From assembly GCA_032251335.1 (NCBI GenBank), contig JAVVDW010000037.1:1-8449 (forward strand): 8,449 nt of DNA, read 5' to 3'. This document shows positions 1 through 6,195 of this stretch, one piece after another. Made by a program: the position numbers and the translations under genes. Position 1 is the stretch's first letter. The number at the start of each line of letters is the position of its first letter. The stretch is from UM-FILTER-40-17 sp032251335 (GTDB lineage Bacteria > Bacteroidota > Bacteroidia > Flavobacteriales > Flavobacteriaceae). The notes under the pieces were generated by a model. It saw nothing but the letters and a program-made list of their open reading frames with translations. It was not told the origin of the DNA and made no database searches.

Positions 1-17
1 AAACCAAGATATAAAAT

Positions 18-51
18 AAGCGGGAAATCCAGTTAAGGAAATCCCGCTTTT
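18..51 (+). terminator. Rho-independent terminator of an upstream gene outside the window
   Basis: The arms AAGCGGGA (18-25) and TCCCGCTT (42-49) are perfect 8-base reverse complements. Inside them TCC (28-30) can pair with GGA (37-39) across a small AA/AA internal loop, leaving a 6-base loop. The right arm runs into TTTT at 48-51, followed by more T-rich sequence. This is the strongest GC-rich hairpin in the window. It most likely ends transcription of a gene left of position 1. The strand is uncertain, because the opposite strand also reads into T-rich sequence, so it may work in both directions. Confidence 0.75.
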
Positions 52-83
52 AAATTCTTTTATCGGACACTACTGAAAACAAA

Positions 84-91
84 TACTTTTG
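84..91 (+). promoter_or_regulatory. Candidate upstream -7 element (TActTTTG) ahead of tgt
   Basis: TACTTTTG matches the Bacteroidota sigma-factor -7 consensus TAnnTTTG at all fixed positions and is followed by CA, as is common at flavobacterial promoters. No convincing TTTG -33 box lies 17-23 bases upstream. It could be a distal tandem promoter for tgt, giving a leader of about 70 bases, or a chance match. Confidence 0.35.
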
Positions 92-137
92 CACCTTCAG
101 ATCATCGAGCGAGCTACTTTACATCTATGTTAAATTG

Positions 138-145
138 TATCTTTG
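138..145 (+). promoter_or_regulatory. -7 promoter element of the tgt operon (TAtcTTTG)
   Basis: TATCTTTG fits TAnnTTTG exactly. Transcription would begin near 151-153, leaving a leader of about 15 bases before the ATG at 167. The -33 region is weak: TTTAC at 118-122 is the nearest T-rich match, at a slightly short spacing. The element overlaps the TTG at 143, which argues against using that TTG as the tgt start. The identical octamer lies at a similar distance in front of accA. Confidence 0.6.
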
Positions 146-166
146 CGTTCGTTTTTAAAAACCATC

Positions 167-1297
167 ATGCAGTTTACACTTCTGACTACCGACCCCAAAA
201 GTGCCGCCCGCGCAGGCCTCATCCAAACCGATCACGGCATTATAGAAACACCCATTTTTATGCCTGTCGGTACTATTGGCACTGTTAAAGGTGTACACCA
301 ACGCGAGCTGAAAAACGACATCAACCCCGATATTATTCTAGGCAATACCTATCACTTGTTTTTGCGTCCCGGTATCGAAATCTTGGAAAAAGCAGGCGGG
401 CTGCACAAGTTTATGAATTGGGATCGAAACATCCTGACCGATTCCGGCGGATACCAAGTGTATTCGCTTTCCGGTACAAGAAAAATCAAAGAAGAAGGTG
501 TCCGTTTTAAGTCGCATATAGACGGATCACTCCATTTCTTCTCACCAGAAAATGTGATGGATATACAGCGAAGCATCGGTGCAGACATCATCATGGCTTT
601 TGACGAATGTACGCCCTATCCTTGCGACTACAAGTATGCCAAACGCTCGATGCACATGACCCATCGATGGCTAGACAGATGTATCAGTCGATTTGAAAAA
701 ACACCTGAAAAATATGGGTATTCGCAGGCCTTATTCCCTATAGTCCAAGGAAGTACTTACAAAGATTTGAGAGAACAATCTGCAGCATACATTGCCAAGG
801 CTGATATGCCCGGCAATGCCATCGGTGGCTTGTCTGTGGGCGAACCCGCAGAGGAAATGTACGCCATGAGCGAAGTGGTTTGTGGTATTTTGCCCAAAGA
901 CAAACCGCGTTACCTGATGGGAGTAGGCACGCCTGCCAATATTTTGGAAAACATCGCTTTGGGCATCGATATGTTTGACTGTGTCATGCCCACTCGCAAT
1001 GCACGAAACGGTATGTTATTTACCGGTGAGGGTATCATCAATATTAAAAACAAAAAATGGGAAGCAGACTTTAGCCCGATTGATTCGGCAGGCTATACTT
1101 TTGTGGATACCGACTATTCAAAGGCCTATTTGAGGCATTTGTTTACAGTCAACGAATTGCTTGGCAAACAAATTGCTACCATTCACAATTTGGGTTTTTA
1201 TTTGTGGTTGGTGCGTGAAGCCCGAAAGCGTATATTAGCCGGAGATTTTTCAACGTGGAAAAATCAAATGGTGACCAAATTGGCTACCCGATTGTAG
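167..1297 (+). CDS. tgt: Queuine/preQ1 tRNA-ribosyltransferase (tRNA-guanine transglycosylase)
   Basis: This cytoplasmic enzyme exchanges guanine-34 in the anticodons of tRNA Asp, Asn, His and Tyr for preQ1, the base-insertion step of queuosine synthesis. The protein has 376 residues, the usual family length. Visible signatures are DSGGYQ at 92-97 (active-site Asp92), the FDEC Asp at 146, VQG at 193-195, the AIGGLSVGE base-binding loop at 218-226, and GIDMFDCVMPTR at 266-277 with the probable nucleophile Asp271. The C-terminal CxCxxC zinc ligands are absent: that stretch (about 309-314) reads GYTFVD, although the ligand-equivalent His340 in IHNL remains. I chose ATG 167 because it gives the family N-terminus (QFTLLTTD) and lies just after the promoter; an in-frame TTG at 143 overlaps the promoter. 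It heads a probable operon with the permease and the EamA transporter. Confidence 0.95.
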   Translation: MQFTLLTTDPKSAARAGLIQTDHGIIETPIFMPVGTIGTVKGVHQRELKNDINPDIILGNTYHLFLRPGIEILEKAGGLHKFMNWDRNILTDSGGYQVYSLSGTRKIKEEGVRFKSHIDGSLHFFSPENVMDIQRSIGADIIMAFDECTPYPCDYKYAKRSMHMTHRWLDRCISRFEKTPEKYGYSQALFPIVQGSTYKDLREQSAAYIAKADMPGNAIGGLSVGEPAEEMYAMSEVVCGILPKDKPRYLMGVGTPANILENIALGIDMFDCVMPTRNARNGMLFTGEGIINIKNKKWEADFSPIDSAGYTFVDTDYSKAYLRHLFTVNELLGKQIATIHNLGFYLWLVREARKRILAGDFSTWKNQMVTKLATRL

Positions 1298-1300
1298 CAA

Positions 1301-1372
1301 ATGACAAACCAACCGAAAAGCAGGATAGGCGAATCCAAAACATATGATAAAGTACATCCTATAAATACATGA
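1301..1372 (+). CDS. Possible 23-residue small ORF bridging tgt and the permease
   Basis: An ATG three bases after the tgt stop opens a 23-codon frame that ends in TGA at 1370-1372, overlapping the ATG at 1369 in an ATGA junction. It fills the gap between the two genes almost exactly. The peptide is polar and basic (begins MTNQPKSRIG) with no signal or membrane segment. I do not recognise it. It could carry ribosomes from tgt to the permease start, as translational coupling, or be a chance frame; a frame of this length is not statistically surprising. Confidence 0.2.
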   Translation: MTNQPKSRIGESKTYDKVHPINT

Positions 1373-2445
1373 AAATCATAGACTGGTACATATTGAAGCG
1401 TTATCTGGGCACTTTTGCTATGATTATCGTTTTGTTTGCTCCTATTGGCATCATCATCAACCTGTCTGAAAAAATTGATAAAATACTGGAAAACGAAGTG
1501 CCGGTCAATGAAGTATTGGTGTATTACTATCACTTTACCATCTATTTTGCCCACATGCTTTTTCCCTTATTTTTGTTTTTATCTGTCATTTTTTTTACTT
1601 CAAAATTGGCAAATAACACAGAAATTATAGCCATACTGAGTTCGGGTATATCATTTTGGCGGTTTGTGAGGCCCTATATTTTTGGCGCGATTATTGTCTC
1701 GTTGGCATCTTTTGTTTTGGGGATGTTTCTGGTACCGAAAGCCAGTAAAGGTTTTAACGAATTCGCCTATCAATATCTTAAAAAAGGGCATCAAGAAAGA
1801 GAAAAAACCAATCTTTTCAGGCAAATAAATGATAATGATTTTATCTATGTAAGCAACTTTATTCCCAAAAACAAGACGGGTTTTGATTTTACTTTGGAAC
1901 ATGTTGAAAACAACCAGCTGATCTATAAAATCAGCGCCACACGCATTCAATTTATCGAAAAAGACAGTTTGTACAGGCTTTCAAACTACCTGTTACGTGA
2001 GATTGGCCCACGGGAAGACAAGCTGACCTCGGCAACCTTCAAAGACACTTTGTTTACTTTCGATTTAGAAGATTTGACACCTCTTGAATATGTGGCTGAG
2101 ACCTTAAACTATAAGGAACTTAATAGCTTTATTGCCTTAGAAAAAAAACGAGGCTCTTCAAACATCAACCGCTACTTATTGGTTAAATACAGGCGATGGA
2201 GTTTACCCATTTCTACTTTTATACTGACCATTATGGCTGTGGCCGTTTCTTCCATGAAACGACGGGGTGGTATGGGCGTAAACCTTGCCATCGGTATAGG
2301 CGTGGCTTTTGTCTATGTCTTTTTTGATAAGATTTTTGGAACCATGGCCGAGCAGTCCGGATTTTCTCCGCTTATGGCCGTGTTAATCCCCAATCTGAGT
2401 TTTGGAATCGTTGCCCTTTACCTGCTCTACTATGCAAAACGTTAG
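1369..2445 (+). CDS. LptF/LptG-family (YjgP/YjgQ) LPS-export permease
   Basis: This inner-membrane subunit belongs to the family that, with the LptB ATPase, extracts lipopolysaccharide from the inner membrane and hands it to the periplasmic Lpt bridge. The 358 residues show the family plan: three N-terminal membrane helices (about 12-31, 55-76, 101-122), a soluble periplasmic domain expected to be a beta-jellyroll (about 125-270), and three C-terminal helices (about 276-294, 303-320, 333-354). The family-typical segment NNTEIIAILSSGIS lies at 82-95, in the loop before helix 3. The start MKIIDWYILKRYLGTF is also typical. Only one family member is present here, so the partner subunit must be encoded elsewhere. 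Sequence alone does not let me choose between LptF and LptG. It follows tgt by 71 bases with no TAnnTTTG between them and overlaps the next gene, so cotranscription is likely. Confidence 0.88.
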   Translation: MKIIDWYILKRYLGTFAMIIVLFAPIGIIINLSEKIDKILENEVPVNEVLVYYYHFTIYFAHMLFPLFLFLSVIFFTSKLANNTEIIAILSSGISFWRFVRPYIFGAIIVSLASFVLGMFLVPKASKGFNEFAYQYLKKGHQEREKTNLFRQINDNDFIYVSNFIPKNKTGFDFTLEHVENNQLIYKISATRIQFIEKDSLYRLSNYLLREIGPREDKLTSATFKDTLFTFDLEDLTPLEYVAETLNYKELNSFIALEKKRGSSNINRYLLVKYRRWSLPISTFILTIMAVAVSSMKRRGGMGVNLAIGIGVAFVYVFFDKIFGTMAEQSGFSPLMAVLIPNLSFGIVALYLLYYAKR

Positions 2446-3337
2446 ACTCCTCAACTATCTTCACCTTCACGGCATCGTATTTATTTGGGGCTTCACGGCC
2501 GTTTTAGGCGCATTAATCAGTTTAGACGCCTTGCCCTTGGTTTGGTTTCGGATGACGTTGGCCGTCCTATTTGTCTATGCTTTTGTAGCCATACGAAAAC
2601 AAAATTATAAAGTTGACAAAAGAACACTGTTGATTTTATTGGCTTCAGGACTTGTAATTGCTCTACATTGGATAACCTTTTTTAAAGCCATCAAAGTATC
2701 TAACATTTCCATCACTTTAGGCATTCTCTCTACAGGTGCTTTTTTCACTTCCATTCTAGAGCCCATTTTCTATAAGCGAAAACTGATTTGGTACGAATTG
2801 TTCTTTGGTTTGCTTGTGGTTTTCGGACTCTTTATTATTTTTCGGGTAGAAATGGACTACCTCGATGGTATTGTTTTGGCATTAATTTCGGCCTTGCTTT
2901 CTGCCGTATTCTCACTCATAAACGGAAAACTGGCCGCATTGCACAACTCAACTTTGATTACGCTCTACGAGCTCAGTGGGGGCGTTTTATTCCTGAGTGT
3001 TTTTCTTTTGTTTTCGGGCGGGTTTTCCTTTGAATTCTTCAAGTTGAGCAGTTCAGATTGGTTTTACTTGGCCATTTTGGCATCTGTGTGTACGGCTTAT
3101 GCCTTTATAGCCTCTGTAAAAGTTTTAAAATACCTGAGTCCTTACACCGTCATGCTAACCATTAATCTGGAACCTGTGTACGGAATCCTTTTGGCAGCCC
3201 TCATTTTCAAGGAAAAAGAACAGATGAGCACTTCCTTTTACATAGGAGCCGCACTGATATTGCTGACAGTCATTTTAAACGGAATCATAAAAAGTGTGAC
3301 ACGCTGGAAAAACAAAAAGCTAACAAAGGCTAATTAA
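2432..3337 (+). CDS. EamA/DMT-superfamily transporter (10 membrane helices)
   Basis: A drug/metabolite transporter-type inner-membrane permease of 301 residues. Hydrophobic stretches fit ten helices in two EamA repeats: about 12-31, 36-55, 65-82, 91-109 and 121-137, then 143-161, 174-195, 210-228, 238-258 and 269-289. Family-like segments are WGFTAVLG near the N-terminus, LHWITFFKAIKVS (78-90) before helix 4, and LEPVYGILLAALIFKE (246-261) in the second repeat. The tail is strongly basic (RWKNKKLTK), consistent with a cytoplasmic end. The substrate cannot be read from sequence; members move amino acids, nucleotides and other metabolites. ATG 2432 is preferred, giving a 14-base overlap with the permease; an in-frame TTG at 2402 would add ten unlikely residues. 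The overlap suggests translational coupling. Confidence 0.87.
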   Translation: MQNVRLLNYLHLHGIVFIWGFTAVLGALISLDALPLVWFRMTLAVLFVYAFVAIRKQNYKVDKRTLLILLASGLVIALHWITFFKAIKVSNISITLGILSTGAFFTSILEPIFYKRKLIWYELFFGLLVVFGLFIIFRVEMDYLDGIVLALISALLSAVFSLINGKLAALHNSTLITLYELSGGVLFLSVFLLFSGGFSFEFFKLSSSDWFYLAILASVCTAYAFIASVKVLKYLSPYTVMLTINLEPVYGILLAALIFKEKEQMSTSFYIGAALILLTVILNGIIKSVTRWKNKKLTKAN

Positions 3338-3350
3338 AAACGAAAGTTTA

Positions 3351-3358
3351 TATCTTTG
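3351..3358 (+). promoter_or_regulatory. -7 promoter element of accA (TAtcTTTG)
   Basis: TATCTTTG, an exact TAnnTTTG match identical to the octamer before tgt, lies 13 bases after the end of the transporter gene. Transcription would begin near 3364-3366, 15-23 bases before the candidate accA starts. No clear TTTG -33 element is visible. It implies that accA can be transcribed independently of the upstream operon. Confidence 0.55.
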
Positions 3359-3386
3359 TCAATGCCAATTTTAACCCGACATGACC

Positions 3387-4340
3387 ATGGAATATTTGGA
3401 TTTTGAATTACCCATCAAAGAATTGGAAGAGCAATTAGACCGCTGTTCTATCATCGGAAAAGAAAGTGATGTAGATGTCACAGATACTTGCAAGAAGATT
3501 GAAAAGAAGCTGATTGAAACCAAAAAAGAGATCTATAAAAACCTCACGCCCTGGCAGCGGGTGCAACTCTCCAGACATCCTTCGCGTCCCTATACGATGG
3601 ACTATGTGAAAGCCTTGTTTGGCGACACTTTTTTGGAACTTCACGGCGACAGAAATTTCAAAGATGACAAAGCCATGATAGGCGGTTTGGGGAAAATTGG
3701 TGACCAATCCTTTATGGTGATTGGCCAACAAAAAGGATACAACACCAAAACCAGACAGTACCGAAATTTCGGCATGGCAAACCCGGAAGGCTATCGCAAA
3801 GCGCTCCGTTTGATGAAATCTGCAGAAAAGTTTGGCCTCCCCGTAATTAGTTTTATTGACACCCCAGGAGCCTATCCCGGACTGGAAGCTGAAGAACGCG
3901 GACAAGGCGAAGCCATAGCGCGCAACATTTTTGAAATGACCCGCCTGAAAACACCCATCATCTGTGTGATTGTCGGAGAAGGTGCCTCTGGCGGTGCTTT
4001 GGGCATTGGCGTAGGCGACCGTGTATATATGCTTGAAAACACATGGTATTCTGTGATTTCACCCGAATCATGCTCCTCTATTTTGTGGCGAAGTTGGGAA
4101 TACAAAGAACAAGCCGCAGAAGCCTTGAAGCTGACGGCCATAGACATGAAAAAACAAAAACTCATAGACGAAATCATTAAAGAACCCCTAGGCGGGGCGC
4201 ACAGCGATCGGGAAACCACCTTCCTTAACGTGCGAAAAACCATACTAGACTCCTATGAAATTCTCAAAGAATTACCCATCGAAAAACTGACAGAACAACG
4301 CATGGAAAAATACCTAAACATGGGTGTTTTTAAAGACTAA
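3387..4340 (+). CDS. accA: Acetyl-CoA carboxylase carboxyltransferase subunit alpha
   Basis: AccA pairs with AccD in the carboxyltransferase that moves CO2 from carboxybiotin on AccB to acetyl-CoA, making malonyl-CoA for fatty acid synthesis in the cytoplasm. The 317 residues match the usual length. A helical N-terminus (about 1-55) precedes the crotonase-fold carboxyltransferase domain. Diagnostic segments are LSRHPSRPYT (61-70), ELHGDRNF (84-91), GQQKG (113-117), NFGMANPEGYRKALRLM (127-143), FIDTPGAYPG (156-165), the oxyanion-forming GEGASGGALG (197-206) and SPESCSSILW (225-234). Two ATGs compete: 3381 (MTMEYL) and 3387 (MEYLDFELP). I chose 3387 because, as I recall, flavobacterial homologues begin that way. 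No accB, accC or accD lies in the window. Confidence 0.95.
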   Translation: MEYLDFELPIKELEEQLDRCSIIGKESDVDVTDTCKKIEKKLIETKKEIYKNLTPWQRVQLSRHPSRPYTMDYVKALFGDTFLELHGDRNFKDDKAMIGGLGKIGDQSFMVIGQQKGYNTKTRQYRNFGMANPEGYRKALRLMKSAEKFGLPVISFIDTPGAYPGLEAEERGQGEAIARNIFEMTRLKTPIICVIVGEGASGGALGIGVGDRVYMLENTWYSVISPESCSSILWRSWEYKEQAAEALKLTAIDMKKQKLIDEIIKEPLGGAHSDRETTFLNVRKTILDSYEILKELPIEKLTEQRMEKYLNMGVFKD

Positions 4341-4472
4341 AAAACGATTTTAATAGACTAAGCCGGTTTTTAAAATACCTTTTTTTATTGAATATTTGCC
4401 TGCTTTTTCTCCCTCGTGCAATTCAAAAAGCAAAAAAATAAGCCCAAGTCAGTCATGCGTTAGGCTTAGGGG

Positions 4473-4511
4473 TTATTAACAATTTCATTAAATTTATTAA
4501 CAGTTAATGAA
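4473..4511. repeat. AT-rich block with paired TTATTAACA repeats and an inverted repeat upstream of dnaB
   Basis: TTATTAACA occurs at 4473-4481 and again at 4494-4502, start to start 21 bases, about two helical turns, so both copies would face the same side of the DNA. The second copy lies inside a perfect inverted repeat, TTCATTAA (4484-4491) and TTAATGAA (4504-4511). The 39-base block has only five G or C bases. TTATTAACA differs from the E. coli DnaA box TTATCCACA at two positions, one of them degenerate in relaxed consensus forms. A regulator-binding or unwinding site is an inference. Confidence 0.4.
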
Positions 4512-4548
4512 CCGCTGTTTTTGACAAAAATTAGCCGTCTGTTTGGCT

Positions 4549-4565
4549 TATATTTTATACTTTCG
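4549..4565 (+). promoter_or_regulatory. Weak proximal promoter candidate of dnaB
   Basis: Two imperfect TAnnTTTG octamers lie here: TATATTTT (4549-4556) and TACTTTCG (4558-4565), each with one mismatch. TTTTTGACA ends at 4526, but its TTG is 25 bases from the nearer octamer, longer than the usual 17-23. With the first octamer the leader before ATG 4570 would be only a few bases; with the second the transcript would be leaderless. Either could fail, leaving a promoter further upstream. Confidence 0.3.
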
Positions 4566-4569
4566 AGCC

Positions 4570-6105
4570 ATGGAAAAAACAAACCCTGTTAGCGCATACA
4601 AATCGAGTTCGAGCGGAGTCATTTCGCTTGAAAAAGGCAAAATACCTCCTCAAGCCATTGATTTAGAAGAAGTTGTTTTGGGCGCAATGATGATTGACAA
4701 AAAAGGTGTCAGCGAAGTTATCGATATTTTGACTCCCGATGCTTTTTACAAAGACGCCCATAAACTTATTTTCGAGGCCATCTACACCCTTTTCCATGAC
4801 ACCCAGCCGATTGACTTATTAACCGTCTCCACACAGCTCAAAAAAGGCGGCAATTTAGAACTTGCGGGAGGCGATTATTACCTGATTCAACTCACGCAAA
4901 AAGTAGCCTCCTCGGCACACATCGAATACCACGCCCGCATCATCCTTCAAAAATACATATTGAGAAGCCTGATTCGCATCTCCTCAGAAATCATTGAAGA
5001 TTCTTATGACGATAGTCAGGATGTATTTGATTTGTTGGACAAGGCCGAAAGCAAACTTTTCGAGATTTCTCAAACCAACATCAAAACCTCTACGGAAGTT
5101 GCCCAAAGCTTAATCAGCCAAGCCAAGAAAAAAATTGAAGAAATTGCCAACAAAGAAGGTTTAAGCGGTATTCCCAGTGGCTTTGACAAATTGGACAAAC
5201 TCACTTCGGGCTGGCAATCCAGCGACTTGGTCATCATTGCAGCCAGGCCCGGTATGGGTAAAACCGCTTTTGTGCTTTCCATGGCACGAAACATCACCGT
5301 TCAGCATCAAATCCCAGTTGCGCTGTTTTCGCTGGAGATGTCATCCGTACAATTAATCACACGTTTGATCTCTTCAGAAACCGGCCTAGAATCTGAAAAA
5401 CTCAGAACAGGAAACCTAGACGGGCACGAATGGGAACAACTCAATGTAAAAGTAAAAAACCTAGAAACGGCGCCGCTTTATATAGATGACTCGGCATCAT
5501 TATCCATTTTTGACTTGCGTGCCAAGGCCAGAAGATTGGTGTCTCAATACGGCATCAAACTAATCATAATTGATTACCTGCAATTGATGACGGCAGGCAC
5601 CTCGGGAAAAGGAGGAAACCGCGAGCAAGAAATTTCCTCCATTTCAAGAAACCTTAAAGCACTGGCAAAAGAACTCGACATACCCGTTATTGCCCTTTCT
5701 CAGTTGTCGCGCGCGGTGGAAACACGATCTACCAGCAGTAAAAGACCCTTGCTGTCCGATCTTAGAGAGTCCGGAGCTATAGAGCAAGATGCTGATATCG
5801 TGTCATTTATCTACAGACCCGAATACTACAAAATAGACGTTTGGGACGATGATGACAACAAACCTACTCAAAATCAGGCCGAGTTTATTGTTGCCAAACA
5901 CAGAAATGGCGCTATTGACAACATTCGACTCAAATTTGAGGGCAAATTCGGTAAATTTGACAATTTGGAAGACTACGATGATCATCCCATTCAATATGAG
6001 TCTAAAATGAACAACGATATGGATGATTTGCGCAATTCATTAAAGAAAAATGAGTCGCCATTCCGCAGCGACTCCAACGATGACGATGTCGATGCTCCAT
6101 TTTAG
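4570..6105 (+). CDS. dnaB: Replicative DNA helicase DnaB
   Basis: DnaB is the hexameric 5'-3' helicase that unwinds the chromosome fork and recruits primase. The 511 residues comprise a divergent N-terminal tail (1-24), the helical DnaB N domain (about 25-125, starting PPQAIDLEEVVLGAMM), a linker helix (about 170-195), and the RecA-like motor (about 196-460). The motor shows Walker A ARPGMGKT (225-232, Lys231), the catalytic Glu256 in SLEMS, Walker B LIIIDYLQLM (331-340, Asp335), Gln378 in ALSQLSRAVETR, DLRESGAIEQDAD (397-409), the probable arginine finger Arg416 in YRPEYY, and KHRNG (443-447). There is no intein. The tail after 460 is acidic and ends DDDVDAPF, resembling the SSB C-terminal tip. 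ATG 4570 is chosen over an in-frame TTG at 4543, which lies within the probable promoter. Phage-type DnaB is unlikely given the housekeeping neighbours. Confidence 0.95.
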   Translation: MEKTNPVSAYKSSSSGVISLEKGKIPPQAIDLEEVVLGAMMIDKKGVSEVIDILTPDAFYKDAHKLIFEAIYTLFHDTQPIDLLTVSTQLKKGGNLELAGGDYYLIQLTQKVASSAHIEYHARIILQKYILRSLIRISSEIIEDSYDDSQDVFDLLDKAESKLFEISQTNIKTSTEVAQSLISQAKKKIEEIANKEGLSGIPSGFDKLDKLTSGWQSSDLVIIAARPGMGKTAFVLSMARNITVQHQIPVALFSLEMSSVQLITRLISSETGLESEKLRTGNLDGHEWEQLNVKVKNLETAPLYIDDSASLSIFDLRAKARRLVSQYGIKLIIIDYLQLMTAGTSGKGGNREQEISSISRNLKALAKELDIPVIALSQLSRAVETRSTSSKRPLLSDLRESGAIEQDADIVSFIYRPEYYKIDVWDDDDNKPTQNQAEFIVAKHRNGAIDNIRLKFEGKFGKFDNLEDYDDHPIQYESKMNNDMDDLRNSLKKNESPFRSDSNDDDVDAPF

Positions 6106-6133
6106 AAATCCCATAGTCCTAATTTTTTCTAAA
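6101..6133 (+). terminator. Weak AT-rich hairpin at the dnaB stop codon
   Basis: TTTAGAAA (6101-6108), which contains the dnaB stop TAG, is a perfect reverse complement of TTTCTAAA (6126-6133), with a 17-base loop. The right arm is part of a TTTTTT run. The stem has one G-C pair and a long loop, so it would be a poor intrinsic terminator. Readthrough into the next gene is plausible. Confidence 0.2.
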
Positions 6134-6161
6134 TCAACTATTCTTTTCAAAGATGAAACCT

Positions 6162-6169
6162 TACATTCG
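6162..6169 (+). promoter_or_regulatory. Candidate -7 element (TAcaTTCG) before the exported protein gene
   Basis: TACATTCG differs from TAnnTTTG at one position and would start transcription near 6175, about 20 bases before ATG 6196, the same spacing as at tgt and accA. It sits in the loop side of an imperfect hairpin: AACCT (6157-6161) pairs with AGGTT (6171-6175), and AC with GT inside. No clear -33 box is visible. Confidence 0.3.
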
Positions 6170-6195
6170 TAGGTTAAAAGTGATAAATAACAACG

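Larger units (their letters stand above)
4341..4569. other. AT-rich intergenic region between accA and dnaB
   Basis: These 229 bases hold no plausible gene; the few ATGs run into stops within a handful of codons. T7 at 4380-4386 follows only a weak AAAAAC/GTTTTT pairing (4340-4345 with 4366-4371), so the accA terminator is not clear. TGCTTTTT (4401-4408) and AAAAAGCA (4425-4432) form an 8-base inverted repeat. TAAGCC occurs at 4359 and 4439, and its complement GGCTTA at 4463 and 4545. The near-consensus octamer AATATTTG at 4391-4398 could be a distal dnaB promoter. The AT-rich repeat block at 4473-4511 is listed separately. Confidence 0.6.

Noticed and set aside
352..594. Open frame on the - strand inside tgt
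   Set aside because: It lies wholly within the confidently identified tgt gene, has no recognisable domain, and no promoter precedes it. It is a shadow frame.
3435..4243. Two - strand frames of 156 and 123 codons inside accA
   Set aside because: Both are antisense to the conserved accA coding sequence and their compositions look like translated complements. No family resemblance.
4401..4432. TGCTTTTT/AAAAAGCA inverted repeat as an accA terminator
   Set aside because: The stem has only two G-C pairs, the loop is 16 bases, and the + strand continues into A-rich, not T-rich, sequence.
4521..4526. TTGACA as an E. coli-type -35 box for dnaB
   Set aside because: No TATAAT-like -10 lies 16-18 bases downstream (4543-4550 reads TTGGCTTA), and this lineage uses TTTG/TAnnTTTG promoters.
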